From Nitrosomonas sp. (GTDB lineage Bacteria > Pseudomonadota > Gammaproteobacteria > Burkholderiales > Nitrosomonadaceae), in NCBI GenBank assembly GCA_016721865.1, contig JADKHF010000013.1, positions 22,246 through 86,245 of the forward strand: a stretch of DNA of 64,000 bases, given 5' to 3'. Positions within the stretch are counted from its first letter, which is position 1; the number at the start of each line of letters is the position of its first letter. The translations under genes were made by a program, and so were the position numbers. Shown piece by piece: positions 28,380 through 37,849 of this stretch. The notes under the pieces are model-generated. The model was not told the DNA's origin. It saw only the letters and a list, made by a program, of their open reading frames with translations, and searched no databases.

Positions 28380-28697
28380 TTAATCTTCATTCAATTCGGA
28401 CGTTTCGAGGCGGGCGCGCAGCACTTCAATTTCTTCGATCAGATCGGCGACCAAACCGGCTAATTCCGGGTTGCCTTCAAAATCCCGCTCAACTGCTATG
28501 ATTCTCTTGACCCGCATAAAACTGCGGCTATCAAATATCCATGAGGCAGGATCGTTAGTGATTAAATCCTGATCCAACAACAAGCCCCATTGAACGCGTT
28601 CAATAATCCACTCACGATTGATCTGGCAACTTCTCGCCAGTTCATCCAGATTGAGCATGGCATCCTCAAGTAAAATGGCATCGATTTCATGCAACAT
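28380..28697 (-). CDS. cbpM: chaperone modulatory protein CbpM
   Basis: The 105-residue protein has the CbpM/MerR-like helical layout with LNLDELARSCQINREWIIER and the later VKRIIAVERDFEGNPELAGL. CbpM binds the J domain of CbpA and inhibits both its co-chaperone and DNA-binding activities. It starts 3 bp after the cbpA stop, the usual pairing. Confidence 0.88.
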   Translation of the reverse strand: MLHEIDAILLEDAMLNLDELARSCQINREWIIERVQWGLLLDQDLITNDPASWIFDSRSFMRVKRIIAVERDFEGNPELAGLVADLIEEIEVLRARLETSELNED

Positions 28698-28700
28698 GAT

Positions 28701-29648
28701 TTAGACTCCGAGATTCTGGCGTGGATTAAAAGCGAGTTCCTGTGCCATGGTTTGATAAAACTCGCGTTCCTTGGGTGTAGTGGCGGGTGGGAGCACAACT
28801 TCCAGCACCAGATACAGGTCGCCGGGTATGGCAGCCGGGATGCCGCGCCCTTTCAAGCGTAGTTTGCGGCCTGATTGGGAGTTTTCCGGCACGCGCACTT
28901 CAATCAGACCATCCGGCACCGGTATTTTAACCGTTGCGCCCAGCGCAGCTTCCCACGGTGCGACCGGTAACGTGGCGTAGATGTCTTTGTTTTCAATCCG
29001 GTAACGGCTGTGCGGTTTGAAATGAACTTCCAGGAACAAGTCTCCGGCAGCTTCCCCAGCATGGCCCGGACCACCCTGTCCGGCAAGCCGGATCACTTGC
29101 CCGGCATGTACCCCCTTGGGAATACGCACATTTAGCGTATGTTCGGCGAGTACGGTGTGTCCCTGACTGTCGAGCTTGGGCATGCGCAGTGTCAGGCTGC
29201 GTGTGGTACCGTGATAGGTATCTTCCAGATCGAGCATGATTTTGGCGTGATGGTCTTCGCCGCGCATCCGATGGTGACCTTGCCGGGCACCAGCACCCAT
29301 TTGCTTGCCGAATAATTCCGCAAAGAACTCACTGAAATCAGCAGTCTGAGCACCGTTAAATCCCTGTCCACGGAATTCAAAACCGGCATCCCAGCCGGGC
29401 GGCGGTTGAAAATCACTGCCTGGCTGAAATCCGCGCCCTTGCCCCAATTGATCATACGCCGCACGCTTTTCCGGATCAGAAAGTACCGCGTTGGCTTCAT
29501 TGACTTCTTTCATTTTTTTCTCGGCATCCGTTTCCTTGGAAACATCCGGGTGATACTTGCGCGCCAGGCGGCGGAATGCTTTCTTGATTTCCTCCGCAGT
29601 TGCATCGCGGGAAACGCCAAGTGTCTGGTAGTAATCTTTGAATTCCAA
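28701..29648 (-). CDS. cbpA: curved-DNA-binding DnaJ-type co-chaperone CbpA
   Basis: The 315-residue protein begins with a J domain (MEFKDYYQTLGVSRDATAEE) including the HPD motif in ARKYHPDVSKETD. A Gly/Phe-rich linker (QGRGFQPGSDFQPPPGWD) and two C-terminal beta domains (KGVHAGQVIRLAGQGGPG) follow, without the zinc-finger region of DnaJ. CbpA assists DnaK and binds curved DNA. It heads the leftward cluster with cbpM, trxC and htrA. No break is seen. Confidence 0.93.
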   Translation of the reverse strand: MEFKDYYQTLGVSRDATAEEIKKAFRRLARKYHPDVSKETDAEKKMKEVNEANAVLSDPEKRAAYDQLGQGRGFQPGSDFQPPPGWDAGFEFRGQGFNGAQTADFSEFFAELFGKQMGAGARQGHHRMRGEDHHAKIMLDLEDTYHGTTRSLTLRMPKLDSQGHTVLAEHTLNVRIPKGVHAGQVIRLAGQGGPGHAGEAAGDLFLEVHFKPHSRYRIENKDIYATLPVAPWEAALGATVKIPVPDGLIEVRVPENSQSGRKLRLKGRGIPAAIPGDLYLVLEVVLPPATTPKEREFYQTMAQELAFNPRQNLGV

Positions 29649-29724
29649 ATCAGTTCTCCCTGTTGATCACGCAGTCACGCCATGAACATTATTGCCGCTT
29701 TAACCCAAATAGTGAAGTTTCATT

Positions 29725-29870
29725 TAACAGACCGTTGAAAAACTATCTGCGTTGCCGCTGCGGTGTTAAAAACAGACTCAAAATGCTCATTTATTAAGCA
29801 TAAACTGCGCTTTTTCGCCTGTTTTTGCCTTGCATCGGCTGCCTCGAAAACGTTTTTCAACGGCCTGTTA
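29725..29870. repeat. MITE-like element with terminal inverted repeats
   Basis: A stretch of 146 bp starts TAACAGACCGTTGAAAAAC and ends GTTTTTCAACGGCCTGTTA, an almost perfect 19-bp terminal inverted repeat. It holds no ORF of note; its interior has CGTTGCCGCTGCGG and GCATCGGCTGC segments that can also pair. I recall similar ~150-bp palindromic units dispersed in proteobacterial genomes. It fills most of the 319-bp gap between cbpA and the PhoX-like gene. Confidence 0.75.
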
Positions 29871-29967
29871 CGCACATAAACCTGTTGCAGTTTCCAGGTT
29901 AAATGGCCTCCGCTGAACGGATTATCAAGTGCAGGATAGTGTAATACAAAGGTGTTTTCAGGGGTGA

Positions 29968-31140
29968 TCAGAATGGTCCCATGATTTCATAAGTAATGCC
30001 GTCCTCATTAAGTCCGGTATTGCCGCGCTGCGAACTGAAATACAGGCGCGAACCGTCGGGGTTAAATGCGGGCCCAGTTATTTCTGAGCGATCCTGGCCG
30101 GTGACTTGTAACAACGGCAGAACCTTGCCTGCGGTCAGGACAACAATCTGCATATCACCGCCATCCTCAGCCACCAGCAACTCTCCTGCGGCATTGGTGA
30201 TGATATTGTCAACACCGGTTAGCACAGGCCGTGAATATAAGGCAGCGTTGTAAACGATACTGAGGCTATTCTGATGCACAGTATATGCCCACACGCGGTT
30301 GTCGCCCTTGGTGGTGAAGTAAACAATACCCTGGTGATACCATATGCCTTCTCCCCCATCAAACCGGGTACTGTTGGCGACCTGTTTGCGCGTCGGCGTT
30401 GTGGTTGCCAGCGGATCGGGCAGCCTATGCCAACGAACTGTTCCAATACGACCCTCGACGACTTCGGCTACTTCCAGAAAACCATCATCCAGATCGGGAT
30501 TCCCTGCAGCATCGAATGCGCGTGGGGTATAACGATACAAACAACCATCCGGTTCATCTTCCGTCAGATAAAGTTGTTTATTGCTGGTGTCCACTGCAAC
30601 AGCTTCGTGCTTGAACAAACCCAAAGCGCTTCTGACTTGCGCAGCTTTTTTTCCAAACGGATCGCATTCCCACACTTGGCCTTTTTCAATTTCTTCGCAA
30701 GATAACCATGTTTGCCAAGGCGTATGTCCGCCGGCACAGTTCCGGCTGGTATGATTCAGAATGGGGTATGCATCCACTGTTTTCCCCTGACGATCGAAGC
30801 GTAGTGCTCCTGCGCCACCGGCTTTATCTTTTAATTCACTGTTGGAAACATAAATCCAGCCGCCATCAGCAGTAGCAAAAACAGCGCCACCATCCGGCGC
30901 AGCATGCCAGTTATAACCAAACAGTGTTTGTCCCGAACGCGCCACGATACGGGAATTGAAACCTGCAGGCAGACGCACGCCGTTCTGATCGGGCGGCAGC
31001 AGCTCTCCGTTTGTTGCCAAAGATATTGACAAGGAAGCCGCCTTGAACGGAGACGGCAACAAAGCACTACCAAAGAAAACACCTAAGCCCATGAAACCGT
31101 ATTGCAATAATTTTCGCCGACGCGGGTTAAATGTATTCAT
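29968..31140 (-). CDS. Tat-exported PhoX/DUF839-family protein
   Basis: About 390 residues from the ATG at 31140 (GAGG upstream). The frame is open to 31167, but the Tat signal starts at MNTFNPRRRKLLQYGFMGLG. The mature part has repeated beta-propeller-like blocks: FNSRIVARSGQTLFGYNWHA, NHTSRNCAGGHTPWQTWLSC then EE, YLTEDEPDGCLYRYTP, and GPAFNPDGSRLYFSSQRGN. These are the calcium/iron-ligand regions of the PhoX/DUF839 family. Some members are alkaline phosphatases, many are uncharacterised, and phosphatase activity is only a guess here. It is transcribed alone. Confidence 0.75.
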   Translation of the reverse strand: MNTFNPRRRKLLQYGFMGLGVFFGSALLPSPFKAASLSISLATNGELLPPDQNGVRLPAGFNSRIVARSGQTLFGYNWHAAPDGGAVFATADGGWIYVSNSELKDKAGGAGALRFDRQGKTVDAYPILNHTSRNCAGGHTPWQTWLSCEEIEKGQVWECDPFGKKAAQVRSALGLFKHEAVAVDTSNKQLYLTEDEPDGCLYRYTPRAFDAAGNPDLDDGFLEVAEVVEGRIGTVRWHRLPDPLATTTPTRKQVANSTRFDGGEGIWYHQGIVYFTTKGDNRVWAYTVHQNSLSIVYNAALYSRPVLTGVDNIITNAAGELLVAEDGGDMQIVVLTAGKVLPLLQVTGQDRSEITGPAFNPDGSRLYFSSQRGNTGLNEDGITYEIMGPF

Positions 31141-31322
31141 GCTGAAAACCTCATGTGGTAAATCCAAGCGATGGATGCATGGGAGATAGTTTACAATGCT
31201 GCGTTGTCAAGGAATCTATAGTGCTTTTTGCCAAAAGATCATTCACTATGTTCGGAAGGACAAATGTGCATTATTCAGAGCTTTGGCAACTGCCTATTAA
31301 ATATAATATAGAAGCGTATGCA

Positions 31323-31718
31323 ATGATTCAAATACTAAAACCAATGATATCTCTGCTGATGTTCCTAACCGTGCTGTTTTTTATCAGCACGATTCTAACG
31401 ATTACGACCAGTTTTCCAATTTGGCTCAGCACGGTTCTCTCGCTTGCCTGCGCATCGCTGGCGGCCTGGTTTACCTGGAAATTGGTGTCTGGCGAAAAAG
31501 CGAACACCATTGCCGCCATTATTGGCGGCGCATTAATTCTTGGCGGGTTATTTTTTATCATCGGTTTTTTAGTGCCTATGGTCATTTCGAAAGACACCAG
31601 CCAGGGACCGATGATCGGGATCTTTATCGCAGCGCCACTTGGGCTGATTGTGGGGGCGATTGGTGGATATCTCTACGCTTCAAAGACAGAGAATGCGGGC
31701 GCTGCAGGTAAATTGTAG
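31323..31718 (+). CDS. small four-helix membrane protein, unknown
   Basis: I start at the ATG at 31323 (MIQILKPMISLLMFLTVLFF), giving 131 residues. The frame is open from 31155, but that part is hydrophilic and has no start signal. Four hydrophobic segments are seen, for example TIAAIIGGALILGGLFFIIG and MIGIFIAAPLGLIVGAIGGY. It has no recognisable domain. The 217 bp downstream contains a short open stretch (about 31795-31859, VFVCDPEYPNIPAKE-stop) without a start, possibly a gene remnant. Confidence 0.5.
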   Translation: MIQILKPMISLLMFLTVLFFISTILTITTSFPIWLSTVLSLACASLAAWFTWKLVSGEKANTIAAIIGGALILGGLFFIIGFLVPMVISKDTSQGPMIGIFIAAPLGLIVGAIGGYLYASKTENAGAAGKL

Positions 31719-31935
31719 CTGTGAATCGATGGTTTCTGGCCTTAATCCAGAATCCCCCCTGATGTAGTGGACCTGCTAATTGCCTACAAAAATGCGAAGT
31801 GACTGAAGGCAAAGTTTTTGTTTGCGATCCAGAATATCCGAATATACCAGCGAAAGAGTGAACGGTAGCGATGCACAAGGATGCTGGTAGTTCAAAAGTT
31901 CGGGCGCTAACGCCTATAACCTCCTTTACCTACTT

Positions 31936-32259
31936 TTATTTGCACTTGATGAATAGATTGCGGGTGATTGTCGACCCCGAATATGTAAAATATCCGACCG
32001 AAGCTGATTGTGTGTTTGCACCAAATTCACGGATTGCTTGGGCGAATGGAACAACATCACCTTGTTGATTCAGTAGGTCGTACCCGCGTGTGCCACAGAT
32101 TTCACCCGCTTTCTCAAGGCAGTTGCTATAGTTCATTCCAGAGCCGCTACAGTTGATGTTATACCCTTTGGTTCCGTCAGCCAGAAACACTTCTCTGGAC
32201 GTGGCGCAACCTTGAAGGGTAGTGACAAAGACGATAAGAATAAAAAGTGCGCGAAACAT
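31936..32259 (-). CDS. small lipoprotein, unknown
   Basis: The ATG at 32259 (AAGGA upstream) starts MFRALFILIVFVTTLQGCAT, a lipoprotein signal with lipobox LQGC. The mature part of about 88 residues has GYNINCSGSGMNYSNCLEKA and AGEICGTRGYDLLNQQGD, a four-cysteine pattern seen in small periplasmic lipoproteins of betaproteobacteria. The frame is open upstream to 32442 without support. Function unknown; probably transcribed separately from the multicopper oxidase. Confidence 0.7.
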   Translation of the reverse strand: MFRALFILIVFVTTLQGCATSREVFLADGTKGYNINCSGSGMNYSNCLEKAGEICGTRGYDLLNQQGDVVPFAQAIREFGANTQSASVGYFTYSGSTITRNLFIKCK

Positions 32260-32460
32260 GTTGGTTCCTTCTAACTTGACTTTGACAAGAATACTGTCAT
32301 GTGGGAGTGGAGCTGTGCTTTCGTTGTATTTTATACTACATTGCAATAGCGTAGTTAAGTTCGAATGCTGTGAGAAATTTGTGATATTCCAAAATAGACT
32401 CATCTGGCAAGCGCACACTTGGTATTCAAGACAGATTGCCATTATTTATTCTGGGAAGAA

Positions 32461-34064
32461 TCAACTTACAAAAAAATTGCGCATCATACCCATGTCTTCA
32501 TGCTCCAGATTATGACAATGATAGAGGAATAAACCGGTATAGTCGTTAAATGGCTTGATAATCTCAATTTCTTCGCCAGGCATCACCAGGACAGTGTCTT
32601 TCCAGCCGTTGTTGATGAATCCATCTTTGACAGTAGCGTATGCGCTATCTTGATTGGTTTGTGTTCGCGATAGAATTTGAAACTGCTGTCCATGCAAGTG
32701 AATGGGATGTGGCATTGCCATCATCATGCCCATGCCGCCCCGGCCACGGCGCATTCCTCCACCCATTCCCCGGTTGTCGTGGAATATCTTGATTCTCTGA
32801 ACGCTATTGACTGGGATCTTTTCAAATTCTGTATGGCCCTGCATGTCAAATGTTCTGCCGTTTAATTGAAAGGACATATGCCGCATGCCAATGGCAATAG
32901 GAACAGTTTTGTCGGGACTGGAGATATCCTGAGAGGTCAAACGGCGCATGGGAATCAGTTCTGTTGGCAACCTGGGTGAATCGCTGATTTGTTCGGTAAT
33001 ATGGAACTTGACAATAGAAATAACTTCATTCTGCGCGGATGCACCTTCCATCATGCCCATTCCATGGCGCATTCCGCCACCCATGCCACCCCCCATATGC
33101 ACTGCAGATCCCTGATAGGTCAAACTTTGCAATGTAAGATCAGAACCAACCTTGCGGCCACTGAAATCAATCCACAGTTCTACCCGTTCAGCGGGCGCAA
33201 GCATGATGTAAGGTAAAGTCTCAGGCTTCTCCAGTAACCCCCCATCGGTGCCAATCGCAGTCATCGGTGTGCCGTCTTCCCAGCCCAGCTTGTAGATTCT
33301 GGAATTCGATCCATTCAGTATGCGTAAGCGATAGGCTCTGGTTTTTACCGGGATAGCACTATTTTCCTGACCATTCACCAGAATCGTGTCGCCCAGAAAC
33401 CCCCTCATTCGTTGGTGCATGTTAAGGACATAACGTAGTTGATTGCCATTCGTGAAGCTGCGATCTTGAATGACAAGCGGGATATCATACTCACCGTTAG
33501 GTAAATCTAACTTCCGTTCAGCTTCATCGGATATGGTGATGAGGCCTGCCAAGCCTTGATATACCTGAGTGGCGGTTAATTCATGCGTGTGCGAATGATA
33601 CCAGTTAGTGCCAGCAGGGTTCTTCACCTCAAATTCATAGACATACTGTTCGCCCCGATATATCGCATACATAGGGTGACCATCCATCACCTGCGGTACA
33701 TGCATGCCGTGCCAGTGGGTAACACACGGTTCCGGCAACTGGTTATAAAAATATATCCGAACTTTCTGGCCTTGCTCGAAATTGAGAACCGGTCCTAAAT
33801 AACCTGGCAATTCTTTAAGCGCAGTTTGGGGTCCTTTCAGTAGTTTTCCATGGTACTTGAAAACGTGGGTATGCGCGCCGGGCAGGATAGGGATATCAGC
33901 GGTTTGAGCCGTCAATGCAATTTCAACATCGGCTTTGAAAGAATCGCTGGGAGTCTTATTAAGTCTTTGGCTTTCTGCCAGTGCAAAACCGGGCAATGTT
34001 GCGGCGATTGTGCCTAATGTCGCATATCGCAGGAATTGACGTCTTTATAATCAATGTGTGCCAT
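32461..34064 (-). CDS. Tat-exported multicopper oxidase, one frameshift
   Basis: All four copper-ligand clusters are present: VTHWHGMHVP, WYHSHTHELTATQVY, MPHPIHLHGQQFQ and LYHCHNLEHEDMGMM. Two Met/Gly-rich insertions (HMGGGMGGGMRHGMGMMEG and GMGGGMRRGRGGMGMMMA) suggest copper handling, as in CueO-like oxidases. The frame from the ATG at 34064 starts MAHIDY, and a missing A leads into RRQFLRYATLGTIAATLPGF, a Tat signal, so the true N-terminus precedes the long frame that begins at 33996. Corrected length is about 534 residues. It likely oxidises Cu(I) or related metals in the periplasm; a czc-type efflux operon lies 3.8 kb away. Confidence 0.88.
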
Positions 34065-34280
34065 AATTAATCGCTCGTATGATAAGGATAGGTCTTGTAG
34101 TTGGATAGAATGTCTCTCAATATCGGTTTTCTTATAACTGTAAGAATAACGGCTGGTTGCAAGACTGCTATTCCAATACAGCCCGGAATTTAGTGTACCA
34201 GCTCAAACGTAATTAGCAAGCCATTCCAGCAAGGGATTGAATTCTATTTTGGGGATGGACTGTACCATATAAATGTAAGG

Positions 34281-35370
34281 CTAACGCTCGACTATCATCC
34301 ACTCCTGATTTCCTTGAACTGCGTTCTGCAACACTAAATTTCGTTCCTTCATCGGAAGCCTGCTAATTTTTGTGACGGCATCAAAGAACCTTTCCATATC
34401 CTTGTCATGTTGTAGAAGAATTGCCTGAAATGCGGGTAATAACTGGGTATAAATCGAAACAGTTGCCAGTAATGCGTTATTTAATGGCTGCGCAAACCAT
34501 TGATCATAACTGCTGAATTCAGCTTTGTCGGCCTTCAGGCGTAAGAATTCTTTGTGGAGCCCCTCAAAAATATGTGCTTTCTGGGTACGTTTCTCAGTGT
34601 CGCTGATATCCGAATGAAACAGTTCTTGTAAACGTTTGCGATGTCTTAGCACCAGATTGGTAAAAACGACTTCTTTTTCTTGTCTCGCACTTAATGCAGC
34701 TTGCTGAAAAGTTGTACCACTGCTTTCAAACCAGCGCCGGACACCTTCATGTTCAACTGCGCTAGCAAAAGACTCATTGAAAACACTGTCACCAGGCACA
34801 TAAACCACCTGATGAGCGAGTTCATGAAATATCAGGCGGGCAAGATTCATTTCAGAATAACCGACAAAGGTATTCAATACCGGATCGCTAAACCAGCCTA
34901 AAGTGGAATAAGCGCGGATTCCGCCGACATAAACATCATAACCTTCATGTCTGAGTTCTTCCGCATAGCGTTCTGCTTTAGCTTGCGAAAAAAAACCACG
35001 ATAATTGACACAACCCACCTGAACGAAACACCATTCCTTGAGTCCCACGGAAAGTTCGGTGAAGCAAAACATTCCAAACTACGTAGGGGCGTTCTAAATC
35101 CGCATAACTGGTATAGCTCAGGTTATCCGGCAATTTCAACTCACGGCTGGCAAATTCACGCAACTGAACAATTTTACTCAGTGAGTGCTTTAATTTTGGA
35201 TCTGTATCGGGGTGAGAAATAATCCTGCTAATAGGTTGCGAACGGTGTAGAACATTTAAATGCCCATCAACGGCTTGAGCATAGTAGGGAAGGTTGGTAC
35301 AGGCGCTGAGCCAGATAACCTGACTCGCAATCATAGCAAGTACTACGGTATATGAAATGCGCAAAGCCAT
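34281..35370 (-). CDS. lipoprotein aminopeptidase-like metalloprotein (PF10023 type), frameshifted
   Basis: The N-terminal frame has a lipoprotein signal (VVLAMIASQVIWLSACTNLP, lipobox LSAC) and the block RIISHPDTDPKLKHSLSKIV. Two undercalled runs near 35065-35080 (T4 to T5 and G to GG) join YVVWNVFASP to ELSVGLKEWCFVQVGCVNYR. The C-terminal frame has the HExxH zinc motif in LARLIFHELAHQVVYVPGDS and NESFASAVEHEGV. This is the putative aminopeptidase family of proteobacteria; substrates are not known to me. Corrected length is about 363 residues. Confidence 0.75.
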
Positions 35371-35546
35371 GCTAGCTCCTGATGAAATAGAAAAACCAAG
35401 ATATGGAATAAAACATCAGATCCTGTTTTTTCTGATTAATTCCATAGTTGCTTCTGTACTCGGTGGATTCAAGAAGCAACTGCGGCAGTTAATGTTTAGT
35501 AGCATTGTCGGTGCGAAAGCTGATTAATCATTTTTCTCTATGCTGC

Positions 35547-37622
35547 TTATAAAGACTTAAGGTACTCCAGCAAATCCAGACGCTGTTCTTTGGTCAATGC
35601 TGAAAGAAGTGCTCCGTCCGGTTGTGGTGAGCGGCCGGAAGCGTATTCGTGACCATTGTTGTTGTTTCCCCAAATGCTGGTACGAAACAAAAAGCCATCG
35701 TAGCCCGCTGATTTTAAGCCAACCTTCTCTGCATCAAATTCACGCGAACCAACCATAAATTCATCCGGACGATACTCACCTTCCACCGGATCATTTGCTA
35801 GTCTTTTTGGCAAAAGCAAATCATACAATGTCGGTACCGAGCCATTATGCAGGTAAGGGGCAGTTGCCCAGATTCCATTGAGCGGGCGTGCTTTATAAGC
35901 CGTTATCGAAGCAAAAGGTTTAGCGGTCGTGTCGGGTGTATAGTTTCCTCTTTTAAGGGAGGATTGCACTACATTATCAAAAAATGTATATGCGAAATCA
36001 AGCGATCGCTCTATCCATCGCTGAATAAACCATTTGTCGCGATCGGGTGTGGTAACCACATTGCGCGTAGCGGATGTTAACAGGGCAACCGCTGGTGCTT
36101 GGCTTTGCAATAAGATGTTTCCGGTGCTGACGCTAACATATTGATTCTTGAGAATGCCGCTATAGCCGGTAAATTCTATGCTGTTTGCAGCCATTTTAGA
36201 ATCTGTTCCTATCGAAGAAACTGAAATCATTTTAGCAACGATACGGCGATCAGGATCGGTACGATTAATTTGACCGTGGCACGATGCACAATATTGTACG
36301 AATAATTCTGCACCCCTGGTGAGCCGTGATTTGTCGAGCTTAGGCAGAATATGTTCAGGCCAAAGCGGTGAAGTTAGTTTACGCAATTGCTTTTCAACCC
36401 GGCGCAAGTTTCGGATATCAATGGAGGATTGGAAGTCGATATGTTTGGAGCCAAACCCTTGCCCGCCAAGAACAGAGGATAGCGTGAAACCATCTTTCTC
36501 CTGCCAATCCAGCGTGCCGAATACACCAATCACTTGACCGGCATTCCGCGCCATTGGACCTATTCCACTGTTATCGACTCTTCCATTCCATTGGATATAA
36601 TCATGTTGTGGGATATCCCACAGGAATGGGTAGCTAACCGGAGCATCCGCCGGATTGTAGATCTTATTACGCAGTTTGATAATTTGTTTATCAGTCAAAT
36701 ACGCCTGCGTTCGTTCGATAATATGGTCGCGATCACTGCTGCTGAGCACCGATTCCATGTCTGTCATCACTTCAGCCAATTCAACCGGGGAGAGTATTTC
36801 AGTCAGTAATTCGCGCAATTGTTGTGCGCTCATAATGTGTTCGAGTACACGATTATAGATACGTCCAAAAGCATCTAATCGCGCATAGCCATAGCGAGTG
36901 AGCGGCCGCTTTGTGTCCCGGGGCGTGTTGATGATGGTATATGTCTTGATACGCTGGGCATATTTCTTGAGATCAGCTAATACATCGTTTGCGTTCTCAT
37001 AGTGTCCTTGTTTCAGTACATTAGTAACAAAGCGATCAAGTTTTTCCGGAGTCTCTAAAGTAGCATACAGAGCCGCAGCCAGATCGATCATGAAAGTTTC
37101 CATATCTGAATTTGCAGGACCACCATCAATACGAATTCCGGTGCCGGCATAGTTGATCTGGGTCGTATGGCAGGCCGCACAAGTAAATCCCATGAACGCC
37201 TTGCCTTGGTATTCATCACGTACCATCCCGACAGGCAGGCCATCCGGGTTGCTGATGGTTGGTCGTTGCGGTAGATAACCGTAGCGATCAATGTTTTCAT
37301 CGCTACGGAACAAAGCGGGTGAACCAGACTGTTCGAGCACCAGAAAAAAACTGTAAGGTAATAAATTGGAACCTTGCGTTGTATTGTAGAACCACAGGCT
37401 ATCAGCCGCAGACCAGCCTTGATCAAGATAGATTGTTTGGGTAAATTGATCACCAAATTTATCGATACCTTTTATTGTGGCGCCACGATCAGGATCAGTG
37501 TCACGAAATTCATACAACCGCCAAGATATTCCTGTAATCAGCCAGATAATCGCTAATACGCTGAGAATCAGCATTAAAAGCTTTATCCGGTAAATGTGGT
37601 GATTTGAGAAGTTGGAATGCAT
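35547..37622 (-). CDS. RoxA-like dihaem c-type cytochrome
   Basis: The 691-residue intact protein has an N-terminal membrane/signal segment (IKLLMLILSVLAIIWLITG), one haem site CAACH at 148-152 and a second CASCH at about residue 450. Spacing, length and blocks such as GIWATAPYLHNGSVPTLYDL and DKFGDQFTQTIYLDQGW match the RoxA/dihaem cytochrome group, related to cytochrome c peroxidases. RoxA itself cleaves rubber, but most relatives are uncharacterised, so the reaction here is unknown. It is periplasmic. It is transcribed alone, opposite to the czc operon, with 227 bp between starts. Confidence 0.75.
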   Translation of the reverse strand: MHSNFSNHHIYRIKLLMLILSVLAIIWLITGISWRLYEFRDTDPDRGATIKGIDKFGDQFTQTIYLDQGWSAADSLWFYNTTQGSNLLPYSFFLVLEQSGSPALFRSDENIDRYGYLPQRPTISNPDGLPVGMVRDEYQGKAFMGFTCAACHTTQINYAGTGIRIDGGPANSDMETFMIDLAAALYATLETPEKLDRFVTNVLKQGHYENANDVLADLKKYAQRIKTYTIINTPRDTKRPLTRYGYARLDAFGRIYNRVLEHIMSAQQLRELLTEILSPVELAEVMTDMESVLSSSDRDHIIERTQAYLTDKQIIKLRNKIYNPADAPVSYPFLWDIPQHDYIQWNGRVDNSGIGPMARNAGQVIGVFGTLDWQEKDGFTLSSVLGGQGFGSKHIDFQSSIDIRNLRRVEKQLRKLTSPLWPEHILPKLDKSRLTRGAELFVQYCASCHGQINRTDPDRRIVAKMISVSSIGTDSKMAANSIEFTGYSGILKNQYVSVSTGNILLQSQAPAVALLTSATRNVVTTPDRDKWFIQRWIERSLDFAYTFFDNVVQSSLKRGNYTPDTTAKPFASITAYKARPLNGIWATAPYLHNGSVPTLYDLLLPKRLANDPVEGEYRPDEFMVGSREFDAEKVGLKSAGYDGFLFRTSIWGNNNNGHEYASGRSPQPDGALLSALTKEQRLDLLEYLKSL

Positions 37623-37849
37623 GTGGATTTATGTCGTCGTTCAGCAATCATTCAGGATTGTTTTGGTAAGTTCGGAAAAACTTTAATTGGCCATTCTGAT
37701 TTTGTTTTTGTTTCAAAACATTAATAAAAGACCATATTATCCTTAATATTAGTCGTGCTGAAACGTAATGTTCGTATATTATTAGCAGTTGGTTTTATGT
37801 GAAGAATATGTGAATGAAATCACATCGTTGTAATAATTGAAAGGGCTTT

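Noticed and set aside
31795..31859. Short Cys-containing open stretch ending NIPAKE-stop
   Set aside because: It has no start codon in frame and is only about 30 codons; it may be a remnant but cannot be supported as a gene.
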